64,000 nucleotides of DNA from Meinhardsimonia xiamenensis. GTDB lineage: Bacteria > Pseudomonadota > Alphaproteobacteria > Rhodobacterales > Rhodobacteraceae. The stretch spans positions 379,501-443,500 of the forward strand of contig NZ_FNFV01000001.1 in assembly GCF_900102905.1 (NCBI RefSeq). The letters are read 5' to 3'. The stretch's first letter is position 1, and every line of letters begins with the position of its first letter. The notes below the pieces were generated by a model that saw only the letters and a list, made by a program, of their open reading frames with translations, made no database searches and was not told the DNA's origin. Of the stretch, positions 1-8,107 are shown piece by piece. The translations under genes and the position numbers were made by a program.

Positions 1-1009
1 CCTCGCCATCCTCCACCGCCAGCCACAGAAAGAAGCCGCCCCGCGGCGGAAAGTAGCCCGGCACCTGGCCGAGGATCTCGTCGGCAATCCGGTATTTCTG
101 CTGATAGAGCGCCCGGTTCTCGACCACGTGGGACTCGTCGTTCCATGCCCGCTGGGCCACGCGCTGGAGCGGCAGCGGCAAGGGCGCCCCGGCATAGGCG
201 CGCAGCCTCTTGAGATGCTTGAGCGTCTCTGCCCCCCCGGCGACGAAGCCTGATCTCAGCCCCGGCAGGTTCGAGCGCTTCGAGAGCGAGTTGAAGATCA
301 CCACCCGCTCGGGATCGGCGCCGATCTCGCGTGCGACCTGCAGCGCGCCCACTGGCGGCGCGTCGCGCCAGATTTCCGAATAGCACTCGTCGGCGAACAC
401 GCGGAAGTCGTGGCGCTCGGCAAGCTCGATCAGCGCGCGCCAATAGTCATGCGAGGCGACCGCACCCTGCGGGTTCGATGGCGAGCAGAGAAAGGCGATT
501 TCGGTGCGCTCGAGCACATCAGCGGGCAGCGCGGCGTAGTCGGGCAGAAAGCCTGTCTCGCGCGTGGCCGGCACATAGACGGGCTCGGCACCCGCGGCCA
601 GCGCACCGACGGCATAGACCTGGTAGAAGGGGTTGGGCATCAGCACGGCAGGCCGCCCGCCGGTCTTCGCCGTCTCCGGGCAGAGCGCGAGCACGGCGTT
701 GAACAGCCCCTCGCGCGAGCCGTTCAGTGCCATGATCTCGCGCTCGGCATCCACGTCGACGTTGTAGCGGCGGTGCAGCCAGCGCCCGATCGCCTCCAGC
801 AGCTCGGGCGCGCCGTCATTGGGCGGGTAGCGGCCGAAGCCGTCGGCATTCTCGGCCACGACATCGGAGACCCAACCGGGAAAGGGGTGACGCGGCTCGC
901 CGATCGACAGAGACAGCGGCTCGCCCCCCGGCGCGTGGGAGTCGAGCAGCGCCCGCAGCCGCGGGAAGGCATATTCTGGCAGGTCCGAGAACCGCTCGGG
1001 TGCACGCAT
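1..1009 (-). CDS. dapC: class I/II PLP-dependent aminotransferase, DapC-like (3' end cut by window edge)
   Basis: Fold-type I aminotransferase; about 336 residues are visible and the C-terminus lies off the left edge. The segment SLSKRSNLPGLRSGF contains the PLP-binding lysine in the context typical of succinyldiaminopimelate aminotransferases (DapC) of the lysine/peptidoglycan pathway. The N-terminal SIGEPRHPFP, the NPFYQVY stretch and CSPSNPQGAV are standard aminotransferase landmarks. The start is the ATG at 1009 (MRAPERFSDLPEYAF). It stands alone, reading away from the upstream amidase with about 130 bp between them. The exact substrate is inferred; another class I aminotransferase activity remains possible. 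Confidence 0.8.
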   Translation of the reverse strand, partial: MRAPERFSDLPEYAFPRLRALLDSHAPGGEPLSLSIGEPRHPFPGWVSDVVAENADGFGRYPPNDGAPELLEAIGRWLHRRYNVDVDAEREIMALNGSREGLFNAVLALCPETAKTGGRPAVLMPNPFYQVYAVGALAAGAEPVYVPATRETGFLPDYAALPADVLERTEIAFLCSPSNPQGAVASHDYWRALIELAERHDFRVFADECYSEIWRDAPPVGALQVAREIGADPERVVIFNSLSKRSNLPGLRSGFVAGGAETLKHLKRLRAYAGAPLPLPLQRVAQRAWNDESHVVENRALYQQKYRIADEILGQVPGYFPPRGGFFLWLAVEDGE

Positions 1010-1139
1010 CTTGTCTGTCTGCCTCGTCTTCGGGGTCGTTGTTGGGAATGCCCCGATTGCACGCCAGCATAGCGGCCGGCTCTGCGCCCGTCCAGAAAAC
1101 CGTGCAAGGACGCGCAGTTGGGGCGGGGACCTGTGGCTT

Positions 1140-2471
1140 TCAGGCCAGCGCAGCCTCGGCCGCCGAGCCAAGGCGCAACAGCCGCTCCTCGCTGCCCGGC
1201 GGGATCATCAGCATGATCCCCGTGGCCGGAACGCCCGTGGGCAGGGTCAGCGCGGCAAGCCCCATGAGGTTGCCGATGCGGGTGTTGCGCAAGGTCAGAA
1301 GGTTCTCGGTGCGGTAGTATTCGTCGTCGCTCATCAGCCGATCGATCTTGGGCGGCAGGTTCGGCGCGGTGGGCAGGATCACCGCGTCAAACCCGGCCGT
1401 CTCCTCCTGCCAGCGTGCCCGGAACGTCTCCAGCTTGGCCCAGGCGCGGATGTAATCGCGCGCGAGCACGTCGCGCCCGCCGCGGAAGCGCGCGAGGATC
1501 TGCGGAAACATCTTCTCCGGTGCGGCTTCGATTTCCCTCTCCCACGTCGCATAGGCCTCGGCGGCAAAGAGCACCGGCGAGAGCGCATGCGCCTCGGCCA
1601 CGAACGGCAGGGCCCGCCGCTCGATGCGCGCGCCTGCCGCCTCGAGGCGGGCTACCGCATTCTCGAAGCCCGCGGCAGGTTCGGGGCGGAGGTCATCGAG
1701 CGCCACCGTCTCGAGCACCATCAGCCGTGCGCCGGCAAGGCTGGCGCCGGCAAGGTCGGCCGGCCGCCCACCCTCGAGCGCGGCGAGCGCCAGCGCGGCA
1801 TCCTCCACGGTGCGGGCGAGCGGCCCGACCGTGTCAAAGCGCGGGCAGAGCGGCACGACGCCCTCGAGCGACAGCCGCCCGTGGCTCGTCTTGAGCCCGA
1901 CGAGATCGTTCCAGGCGGCCGGAATGCGCACCGAGCCGCCGGTGTCCGAGCCGATGGCGAGCGGCGCCAGCCCCTGCGCCACCGAGGCCGCCGCGCCCGA
2001 GGAGGAGCCCCCCGCCACCGCCTCGCCGTCATGGCGGGCGGGGGGCGTCTCGGTGACCGGATTGAGGCCGAGGCCCGAGAAGGCAAGCTCGGAGAGATGC
2101 GTCTTGCCGAGGCAGACGGTGCCGGCGAAGGTGGCGTTCCGCACCACGCGGGCATCGCGCTCGGGCACGCGGCCCGCGAGCAGCGCGGAGCCGGCCTCGG
2201 TGGCGATGCCGGCGGTGTCGAAGAGATCCTTCCAGCTCACCGGCACCCCGTCGAGCAGGCCGCGGCGCAGGCCGGACCGGGCGCGCGCGCGTGCCGCTTC
2301 GGCCTCGGCGCGGGCGCGCTCGGGCGTCGGGCAGGCATAGATGCGCGGGCTCAGCGGATGTGCCTCGATGGCGGCAAGGAAGGTTTCGGTGAGATCCACC
2401 GGGTCGATGCGGCCTGCCTCGATGCCCCGGCCAAGCTCGGCTGCCGGCGTCTCCAGCCATTCCTGCGACAT
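1140..2471 (-). CDS. amidase (amidase signature family)
   Basis: A 443-residue amidase-signature hydrolase that cleaves an unknown amide to acid plus ammonia in the cytoplasm. The catalytic triad is visible: Lys81 (VSWKDLFDTAG), Ser156 in GGSSSGAAAS and Ser180 in SDTGGSVRIPA. The 24-residue Ser-Ser spacing matches the family. Length agrees with stand-alone amidases, and no gatB/gatC lies nearby, so it is unlikely to be the Glu-tRNA amidotransferase subunit GatA. It is divergent from the UbiH-like gene. Substrate cannot be read from sequence. Confidence 0.88.
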   Translation of the reverse strand: MSQEWLETPAAELGRGIEAGRIDPVDLTETFLAAIEAHPLSPRIYACPTPERARAEAEAARARARSGLRRGLLDGVPVSWKDLFDTAGIATEAGSALLAGRVPERDARVVRNATFAGTVCLGKTHLSELAFSGLGLNPVTETPPARHDGEAVAGGSSSGAAASVAQGLAPLAIGSDTGGSVRIPAAWNDLVGLKTSHGRLSLEGVVPLCPRFDTVGPLARTVEDAALALAALEGGRPADLAGASLAGARLMVLETVALDDLRPEPAAGFENAVARLEAAGARIERRALPFVAEAHALSPVLFAAEAYATWEREIEAAPEKMFPQILARFRGGRDVLARDYIRAWAKLETFRARWQEETAGFDAVILPTAPNLPPKIDRLMSDDEYYRTENLLTLRNTRIGNLMGLAALTLPTGVPATGIMLMIPPGSEERLLRLGSAAEAALA

Positions 2472-2557
2472 CTCGCCCTCCCTGATCCTGAGTGCGGGCG
2501 ACGGTAGCGCCGGCGCGGGATATGGACAATCCTTCCCGCCGCCCCATAAGTCAGGGC

Positions 2558-3784
2558 ATGGCGGATTGCGACGCGATCATCGTGGGCGGGGGGCTGAACG
2601 GCTCGGCCTTGGCTCTGGCGCTGGCCCAGGGCGGGCTGAAGGTGGTGCTGGTCGATGCGCTGAGCCGCGCGGCGCTTGCCGACGAGGCCTTTGACGGGCG
2701 CGGCTATGCGCTGGCGCTCGCCTCGCAGCGGCTTCTGGCGGCCATCGGCGTGTGGCCGCAAGTGGCGCCGAATGCCCAGCCCATTCTCGAGATCAAGGTG
2801 ACGGACGGGCGCGCGGGCGAGGGCAATCTCTCGCCCTTCGTGCTCGAGTTCGATCACGCCGAGATCGACGAGGGGCCGATGGGCTACATGGTCGAGGACC
2901 GCTTCCTGCGCCGTGCGTTTCTCGATGCCATTGACGGGCAGGAACGCATCGAGGCGCTGCACGGGGTGCGGGTGACGGGTCATGCGCCCGGCCCGGCGGA
3001 CGTGCGCGTGACGCTCGATGACGGGCGGGAGCTGACCGGCTCGGTCCTGCTTGCCGCCGACGGTCAGCATTCGCCCAGCGCGGCGCGGGCGGGCATCCGC
3101 CGGATGAGCTGGTCATACGGGCAGACTGCACTTGTCTGCGCGATCGCCCATGAGCGGCCGCACCATGGCGTGGCGCATCAGTTCTTCATGCCGCCGGGGC
3201 CGCTGGCCATCCTGCCGCTGCCGGGCAACGTCTCCTCCATCGTCTGGACGGAGAGCGACGCCGAGGCCGCGCGCATCGCGGCGCTGGACGATGAGGCCTA
3301 TCTCGAGGAGCTGCGCCCGCGCTTCGGCGGCTTTCTCGGCGAGATCGCCCTCGCCGGCGCGCGGTTTTCCTATCCGGTTCCGTTTTCGGTGGCCCATGCC
3401 TTTGTCGGCGAGCGGCTGGCGCTTGTCGGGGATGCCGCGCACCGGCTGCATCCGATCGCGGGGCAGGGGCTCAATGCCGGGCTCAAGGACGTGGCGGCGC
3501 TGGCGGAGGTTCTGGTGGAGGCGCGCCGCCGCGGCGAGGACATCGGCCGGGCCGATGTGCTGGAGCGCTACCAGCGCTGGCGGCGCTTCGACACCGCCAC
3601 GCTGGCGCTTGCCACCGACGGCTTCAACCGGCTGTTCTCGAACGACAACCCGCTCTTGCGGCTCGGCCGCGATCTGGGGATGGGTATCGTCGGCGCGCTG
3701 CCGGGGCTGCGGCGCGCGCTCATTCGCGAGGCGGCAGGGCTGACCGGCGATCTGCCGCGCCTCATGCGCGGGCGTCCGGTGTGA
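2558..3784 (+). CDS. UbiH/UbiF/VisC-family FAD-dependent hydroxylase
   Basis: A 408-residue flavoprotein monooxygenase of the type that hydroxylates the ubiquinone ring. The N-terminus ADCDAIIVGGGLNGSALAL is the FAD Rossmann fingerprint, and LVGDAAHRLHPIAGQGLNAG is the second FAD/ribityl motif diagnostic of the UbiH/COQ6 family. The ATG at 2558 is chosen over an in-frame upstream ATG at 2492 because the Rossmann strand begins directly after it and the longer N-terminus would overlap the divergent amidase promoter. Which ring position (UbiH, UbiF or UbiL role) it modifies cannot be decided. Confidence 0.87.
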   Translation: MADCDAIIVGGGLNGSALALALAQGGLKVVLVDALSRAALADEAFDGRGYALALASQRLLAAIGVWPQVAPNAQPILEIKVTDGRAGEGNLSPFVLEFDHAEIDEGPMGYMVEDRFLRRAFLDAIDGQERIEALHGVRVTGHAPGPADVRVTLDDGRELTGSVLLAADGQHSPSAARAGIRRMSWSYGQTALVCAIAHERPHHGVAHQFFMPPGPLAILPLPGNVSSIVWTESDAEAARIAALDDEAYLEELRPRFGGFLGEIALAGARFSYPVPFSVAHAFVGERLALVGDAAHRLHPIAGQGLNAGLKDVAALAEVLVEARRRGEDIGRADVLERYQRWRRFDTATLALATDGFNRLFSNDNPLLRLGRDLGMGIVGALPGLRRALIREAAGLTGDLPRLMRGRPV

Positions 3785-3788
3785 CTGA

Positions 3789-3849
3789 CGGGGGCTCCGC
3801 CCCCGCGCTGCGCGCTCCCCCGGGGTATTTTCACCCAGGGTGAGAGGGG
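3789..3849. repeat. intergenic hairpin plus GGGGTATTTT element, copy 1
   Basis: CGGGGGC-TCC-GCCCCCG (3789-3805) forms a 7-bp stem. It is followed by CCCCCGGGGTATTTTCACCC and AGGGTGAGAGG. The element lies between the convergent UbiH-like and Trm112 genes. Related sequences recur near 10518, 16592, 34190 and 41294. A bidirectional terminator or a dispersed repeat are both possible. Confidence 0.6.
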
Positions 3850-3871
3850 CAGGGGCGGCTCATGCCGGGGG

Positions 3872-4054
3872 TCAGTCGAGGGGGCGGGCCTCGTGGACGA
3901 GCATGACCGGGATGCCGCCGCGGATGGGATAGGCCAGATGCGCCGCCTTCGAGACAAGTTCCATGCGCGCCGGGTCGAAGACGAGCGGCGCGTGCGTCTG
4001 CGGGCAGACCAGCGCCTCGAGCATCCGGCGGTCGAAAGCGGGTTGTTCGCTCAT
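3872..4054 (-). CDS. Trm112 family protein
   Basis: A 60-residue protein of the Trm112/UPF0434 family, small beta-rich proteins that in eukaryotes activate methyltransferases; the bacterial role is poorly defined. Seen: [16 protein letters not shown] at residues 13-28 (only one cysteine of the usual CPxCxG knuckle remains, CPQTHA) and the conserved [12 protein letters not shown] near the C-terminus. Its ATG overlaps the stop of the LON-domain gene by 4 nt (ATGA), so the two are translationally coupled. Confidence 0.88.
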   Translation of the reverse strand: MSEQPAFDRRMLEALVCPQTHAPLVFDPARMELVSKAAHLAYPIRGGIPVMLVHEARPLD

Positions 4055-4698
4055 TGCATCCGGTCCTCGCCGCTGCCGCTGCCAGCAAGCGCGAAGCGGA
4101 TCAGCGTTACGAGGGTTTCGCGCCGGGTGGCAAGCGAAGGGGCTTCGAGAAGCGCCTGCTTGTCCTCGGGGTCGAAGGGGCAGAGCATCGACAGCGAGTC
4201 GATCAGCAATTCATCGTCCGCCTCGCGCAGCGAGTCCCAGTCGGTGCGGAGCTGCTCGGCCTCGAAGTAACGGGCCAGCAGGGCAAGAAAGGCCCCCCGG
4301 TCGAGGTTCTCATCCGTCTCCGGCCCGCCGAGGTCGCGCTCGAAGCCCTGCCAGCTCACCTCGCAGCGGCGGTAGGGGGTGAAGCCTTCGACCTCGCCGG
4401 TAACGCGGAAGCGGGAGACGCCGGTGAGCGTGATCATGTAGCGCCCATCCTCGGTTTCGGAAAAGGCGGTGACACGCCCGGCGCAGCCGATCGCATGCAG
4501 GCGCGGGCGCTCGGCGCGGGCGTCGGGATAGGGCTGGATCATGCCGATCAGGCGGTGGCTCGTCTTCAGCGTGTCGTCAAGCAGCGCAAGATAGCGTGGC
4601 TCGAACACATGCAGGGGCAGCCGCGCACGCGGCAGGAGCAGCGCGCCGGGAAGCGGGAACACGGGCAGGATGTCGGGCAGGTCCATTGCTGTGAGCAT
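4051..4698 (-). CDS. LON substrate-binding-domain protein (no protease domain)
   Basis: A 215-residue protein consisting of the Lon N-terminal (LAN) domain only; there is no AAA+ or Ser-Lys protease part. The N-terminal [33 protein letters not shown] is the family hallmark, followed by [22 protein letters not shown] role in substrate recognition in protein quality control is assumed but unproven for the short version. Start at 4698 (MLTAMDLPD); an ATG at 4686 is an alternative. It lies in a minus-strand row with the thioredoxin-TPR gene upstream and Trm112 downstream, an order I recall from other alphaproteobacteria. Confidence 0.88.
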   Translation of the reverse strand: MLTAMDLPDILPVFPLPGALLLPRARLPLHVFEPRYLALLDDTLKTSHRLIGMIQPYPDARAERPRLHAIGCAGRVTAFSETEDGRYMITLTGVSRFRVTGEVEGFTPYRRCEVSWQGFERDLGGPETDENLDRGAFLALLARYFEAEQLRTDWDSLREADDELLIDSLSMLCPFDPEDKQALLEAPSLATRRETLVTLIRFALAGSGSGEDRMQ

Positions 4699-4725
4699 GA
4701 AGTCGAGCCTAGCGCGCCAAGGGCT

Positions 4726-5637
4726 TCAGGCAAATATCATCGAGGACAGCCTGCGCCGCCCGCTTTGCGCGATGGGGTCGTTGGGCGGCAATGCCTCGAA
4801 GATGGTGAAGAGCTGTTTCTTGGCGGCTTCGTCGTTCCAGTTCCGGTCGCGGCGGAAGATTTCCAGCAGTTCGTCGACCGCCTCGGCCACCTTGCCGGCG
4901 GCATAAAGCGCCTGAGCGTAATCGAAGCGCGCCTGCAGGTCATCGGGGTTGGCCTCGACCCGGGCCCGGAGTTCGTCGACCGGGCCGGCCTTGGCTGCCT
5001 GCTTCTTCAGTTCGAGCTGGGCATGGGCTGCCTCGAGCTCGGGCGCGTGCGAGATTTCGGCGGGGGCGCCGTTGAGGATCGCTTCTGCCTGCTCGAGGTC
5101 GCCCAAGGCGAGATGGGAACGCACCAGCCCTGCATAGGCGGCGGCGTTGTTGGGCTCTTCCTGCAGGATGGCGGCGAAGGTTTCGGCCGCATCGGCAGCC
5201 GCGCCCTGCTCGAGCATCTCCTCCGCCGCGGCAATCGCCTCGGCGAGCCCGCCATCTCCGGCGAGCGCGGCCAGCCGGTCGATGAACGCCTTGATCTGCG
5301 AGCCGGGGATGGCGCCCTGGAATCCGTCCACGGGCTGGCCCTGCCAGAAGGCGTAGACGGTGGGGATCGACTGGATGCGCAGCTGCGCGGCGATGGCCTG
5401 GTTCTCGTCGACATTGACCTTGGCCATGCGCACCTTGCCGCCCGCGGCCTTCACCGCTTCCTCGAGCGCGGGGCCGAGCGTGCGGCACGGCCCGCACCAC
5501 GGTGCCCAGAAATCGACGATCACCGGCACCTCGCGCGAGGCCTCGATGACCTCGGTCATGAAATCGGCTTCGCGGACGTCCTTGATCAGATCGGCTTTCG
5601 GCGCCGCCGCTTGCGCGCCTTGTCCCAGTTCGAGCAT
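4726..5637 (-). CDS. thioredoxin-TPR fusion protein (CnoX/YbbN-like)
   Basis: 303 residues. The N-terminal thioredoxin fold carries an intact WCGPC site (Cys48, Cys51), followed from about residue 140 by TPR-like helices (AAETFAAILQEEPNNAAAYAGLVRSHLA and similar). This is the architecture of CnoX/YbbN, a redox-active holdase that hands clients to chaperones. E. coli CnoX has lost the full CxxC, whereas here both cysteines are kept, as in Caulobacter CnoX. The ATG at 5637 (MLELGQ) is chosen; the reading frame stays open further up but would run into the exonuclease gene. Confidence 0.88.
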   Translation of the reverse strand: MLELGQGAQAAAPKADLIKDVREADFMTEVIEASREVPVIVDFWAPWCGPCRTLGPALEEAVKAAGGKVRMAKVNVDENQAIAAQLRIQSIPTVYAFWQGQPVDGFQGAIPGSQIKAFIDRLAALAGDGGLAEAIAAAEEMLEQGAAADAAETFAAILQEEPNNAAAYAGLVRSHLALGDLEQAEAILNGAPAEISHAPELEAAHAQLELKKQAAKAGPVDELRARVEANPDDLQARFDYAQALYAAGKVAEAVDELLEIFRRDRNWNDEAAKKQLFTIFEALPPNDPIAQSGRRRLSSMIFA

Positions 5638-5693
5638 TTCGGGTTCCCCATCTAGCGTTCTTGCCGCACAATATGCGCCCGGGCCTTGCGCAG

Positions 5694-6482
5694 TTAAAGG
5701 TCGAAGCGCGCAAAGACCGGCGCATGGTCGGAGGGCTTCTCCCAGCCGCGCGCCTCCTTCAGGATCATCGAGCCATGGCCGGCGCCGGCGATGTCGGGCG
5801 AGGCCCAGATATGGTCGAGCCTGCGACCGCGGTCGGAGGCGGCCCAGTCGCGCGCGCGGTAGGACCACCAGCTGTAGAGCCGGCCGTCGGGAATGTCCTT
5901 GCGCGTGATGTCCACCCAGCCGCCGGCCTCCTGCACCTTGCCGAGCGCCTCCACCTCCACGGGCGTGTGGCTGACCACGTTCAGGAGATCCTTGTGCGAC
6001 CAGACGTCGTCCTCGCGCGGGGCGATGTTGAGATCGCCCACGAGGATCGTGCGCTCGGGCCGCTCGGCGCGGAACCAGTCGCGCATCTCGGTGAGGAAGT
6101 CGAGCTTGTGGGCGAATTTCCCGTTCGCCTCCGGGTCGGGAATGTCGCCGCCGGCGGGGACGTAGAAGTTGTGGATGACAACGCCGTTTGAGAGTCGCGC
6201 GGCAACGTGGCGTGCCTCGGGCCTACCGGTGAATTCGCGGTGGCCGGCGTCCTCGATCGGCAGGCGCGAGAGGATCGCCACGCCATTGTAGCCCTTCTGA
6301 CCGCGGGCGACGAAATGCGGATAGCCGAGCGCGGCGAAGTGGTCGGCGGGCATCTTCTCCACCGGCGATTTGCACTCCTGCAGGCAGAGGATGTCGGGCG
6401 CCTGCTCGCGCAACAGCTTCTCCACGAGGCCGGCGCGCAGGCGCACCGAGTTGATGTTCCACGTGGCGATGGTGAAGGGCAT
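5694..6482 (-). CDS. xth: exodeoxyribonuclease III
   Basis: A 262-residue EEP-superfamily nuclease acting in base-excision repair (AP-endonuclease and 3'-5' exonuclease). Seen: MPFTIATWNINSVRLR at the start, the metal-binding Glu in LCLQECK, the VGDLNIAPREDDVW motif, and the C-terminal SDHAPV with the catalytic Asp-His. The start at 6482 is preferred because the family always begins at this IATWNIN strand, although the frame is open further upstream. Gene order places it just upstream of the thioredoxin-TPR gene on the same strand, 56 bp away. Confidence 0.93.
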   Translation of the reverse strand: MPFTIATWNINSVRLRAGLVEKLLREQAPDILCLQECKSPVEKMPADHFAALGYPHFVARGQKGYNGVAILSRLPIEDAGHREFTGRPEARHVAARLSNGVVIHNFYVPAGGDIPDPEANGKFAHKLDFLTEMRDWFRAERPERTILVGDLNIAPREDDVWSHKDLLNVVSHTPVEVEALGKVQEAGGWVDITRKDIPDGRLYSWWSYRARDWAASDRGRRLDHIWASPDIAGAGHGSMILKEARGWEKPSDHAPVFARFDL

Positions 6483-6549
6483 GGCTTCCCCCTCTGCTCG
6501 TCTTGCCGGCCCGCCTAGCACGCGTTGTCGGCAGGTGCCACGGGGGTGG

Positions 6550-6592
6550 TTGACAATGGTGGCGCTCTTCGCAATACCGACACATGTCGGTA
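6550..6592 (+). promoter_or_regulatory. promoter with overlapping palindromic operator of the TetR gene
   Basis: TTGACA (6550-6555), 17 bp, then AATACC (6573-6578) makes a plausible sigma70 promoter. The -10 hexamer runs into a perfect palindrome TACCGACA-CA-TGTCGGTA (6575-6592), 8-bp arms with a 2-bp centre, of the kind bound by TetR dimers. This suggests autorepression by the downstream regulator. It also argues that translation starts at 6608, since the ATG at 6584 lies inside the palindrome. Confidence 0.72.
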
Positions 6593-6607
6593 AAGGGGAT
6601 TGGCAGG

Positions 6608-7243
6608 ATGAACCTCTCACGCAGGCGGCTTACCCGGGATGACCGGCGGGCGCGCATTCTGGAAGCGGGGCGCAAGGTTTTCGCTCAGCACGGCTTCGGG
6701 GCCGCGCAAATGGAACACATTCGGGCCGCCGCGGGCCTGTCGCGGGGCGGCCTTTACCATCACTTCGCGGCGAAGGAAGAGATCATGGCCGCCCTCGTCG
6801 ATGCCGAGTGCGCCAGCCTGGCCGCGCGGGTAGAGACGGCGCCGCTTCCCCTCGTAGCCCTGGTCGAGGCGGGCTCGGAGATGCTGGGCGCGGGTGCGGC
6901 GGGTTTCGATCCGGCCTGGCTCGAGGGGCGTCAGGAACGCGAGCGCTACCTCGCGGCGCGGGAGGCGGCGGAGGCGCGTCATCTGCGGCCGGTCATCGAG
7001 ACGGCGCTGCAATCGGGCATTGCCGAGGGGCGTTACCGGAACGTCCCGCCCCGTCATGTGGCAGAGCTGTTCCTTACGGTGAACGCCCGGCTGAACCGGC
7101 TTGCCCTCCTGGACGGGTCGCCGCTCGCCGACATCGCCGGGTTCGCGGCAACCGCGCTCACCGCGCTGGGCTGCCTTTTGGGGGCGGAGAGGGAGTTCTC
7201 CGACCTCGCCCTGCGCATCGGCCGGTGGGGGGCGGAGACATGA
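6608..7243 (+). CDS. TetR/AcrR family transcriptional regulator
   Basis: A 211-residue regulator. The N-terminal helix-turn-helix is clear (RARILEAGRKVFAQHGFGAAQMEHIRAAAGLSRGGLYHHFAAKEEIM, with the family YHHF signature). The C-terminal ligand-binding half is divergent, so the inducer is unknown. The start is the ATG at 6608 preceded by a purine-rich GGGGATTGGCAGG; the in-frame ATG at 6584 lies within the operator palindrome. Its stop overlaps the ATG of the downstream CPBP protease by 4 nt (ATGA), so both are co-translated and probably controlled by the same operator. Confidence 0.92.
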   Translation: MNLSRRRLTRDDRRARILEAGRKVFAQHGFGAAQMEHIRAAAGLSRGGLYHHFAAKEEIMAALVDAECASLAARVETAPLPLVALVEAGSEMLGAGAAGFDPAWLEGRQERERYLAAREAAEARHLRPVIETALQSGIAEGRYRNVPPRHVAELFLTVNARLNRLALLDGSPLADIAGFAATALTALGCLLGAEREFSDLALRIGRWGAET

Positions 7244-7989
7244 TTGCCGCCTTTCTTGGCATTGTCGCGGCGCTTTCCGGTCTCGCCTTCCTGATGATGC
7301 GCAGCATCGAGGGCGCGCAAAGTCCCGAGGGCTGGCCGGGCCTTCCGGTCTGGCTTCTGGCGGTGTGGAGTCCTACCATCGCCGCGGTGCTCCTCAGCTG
7401 GCGGGCGGGCGAGCTTGGCGGGCTTCTCTCCCGCGCCGCCGAGTTCCGCTCCGTGCCGGCGGGCGTCTGGCTCTTGGTCGCGGCGCCGGTGGTGATGGCC
7501 GTCCTACAGCGCGCCCCGGCGGAAGCGGTCGGGCAGGCGGGGTTGCCGGGGCCGGCGCTTCTCCTGGCGATGGTGGGGCTGAACCTCTTTCTCGGACCGC
7601 TCGGTGAGGAGTTCGGCTGGCGCGGCTGGCTGACGCCGCGGCTTGAGGCAGGCATGCACTGGCTGGTGGTTGCAGCCGTGGTGGCGGGTGTGTGGTTCGT
7701 CTGGCACATGCCGCTCTGGGCGGTCGATTCGCCGCAGCGCGTGATTTCGCCGGTGCTGTTCGGCATGCACGTGCTTGCATATGCCTTTCTGATCGCCGCC
7801 GCCCAGCGGCTTTCCGCCGGATCGCTCGTGCCGGCCATTGCGCTGCATCTCGCTTTCAACCTTGCCGCGAACCTCGCGCTGTTCACCCTTGGCCCGGACC
7901 CGGCCGAATGGTTCCGCCGCAGCCTTCCCTTCTACGCCACGCTTGCCTCCTTGGCTGTCGCATGGGCGTTACTGGCCGACCGCAGCTGA
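7240..7989 (+). CDS. CPBP family intramembrane metalloprotease (CAAX protease/Abi-like)
   Basis: A 249-residue multi-spanning membrane protein. All motifs of the CPBP/Rce1-like family are present: EEFGWRGW (Glu123, Glu124, Arg128), FVWH (His156) and HLAFN (His203, Asn207), which together bind metal in intramembrane glutamyl proteases. Several hydrophobic segments flank them. Bacterial members are linked to bacteriocin self-immunity or processing of membrane proteins, but no bacteriocin gene is visible here. It is the second gene of the TetR operon (4-nt overlap). Target unknown. Confidence 0.88.
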   Translation: MIAAFLGIVAALSGLAFLMMRSIEGAQSPEGWPGLPVWLLAVWSPTIAAVLLSWRAGELGGLLSRAAEFRSVPAGVWLLVAAPVVMAVLQRAPAEAVGQAGLPGPALLLAMVGLNLFLGPLGEEFGWRGWLTPRLEAGMHWLVVAAVVAGVWFVWHMPLWAVDSPQRVISPVLFGMHVLAYAFLIAAAQRLSAGSLVPAIALHLAFNLAANLALFTLGPDPAEWFRRSLPFYATLASLAVAWALLADRS

Positions 7990-8016
7990 AAAAGGGCCCG
8001 GGCCGAAACCCGGGCC
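7989..8016 (-). terminator. intrinsic terminator downstream of cenR
   Basis: Read on the minus strand: GGCCCGGG-TTTCGG-CCCGGGCC followed by a T tract (the plus-strand A run 7989-7993). The stem is 8 bp, perfect and GC-only. It lies 92 nt beyond the cenR stop. On the plus strand the T tract is missing, so it should act on minus-strand transcription only. Confidence 0.75.
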
Positions 8017-8107
8017 AGTCCAACAGGGAGGTACATGCCAAGACCCCGGCATGAAGGGAAGACAATCACCTTGTCGCCGATTCGCGCGCGCTCGGCCTTG
8101 ATCTGGA

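Noticed and set aside
1011-2507. 498-residue plus-strand ORF opposite the amidase
   Set aside because: The minus-strand amidase has a full catalytic triad; the plus frame has only low-complexity sequence.
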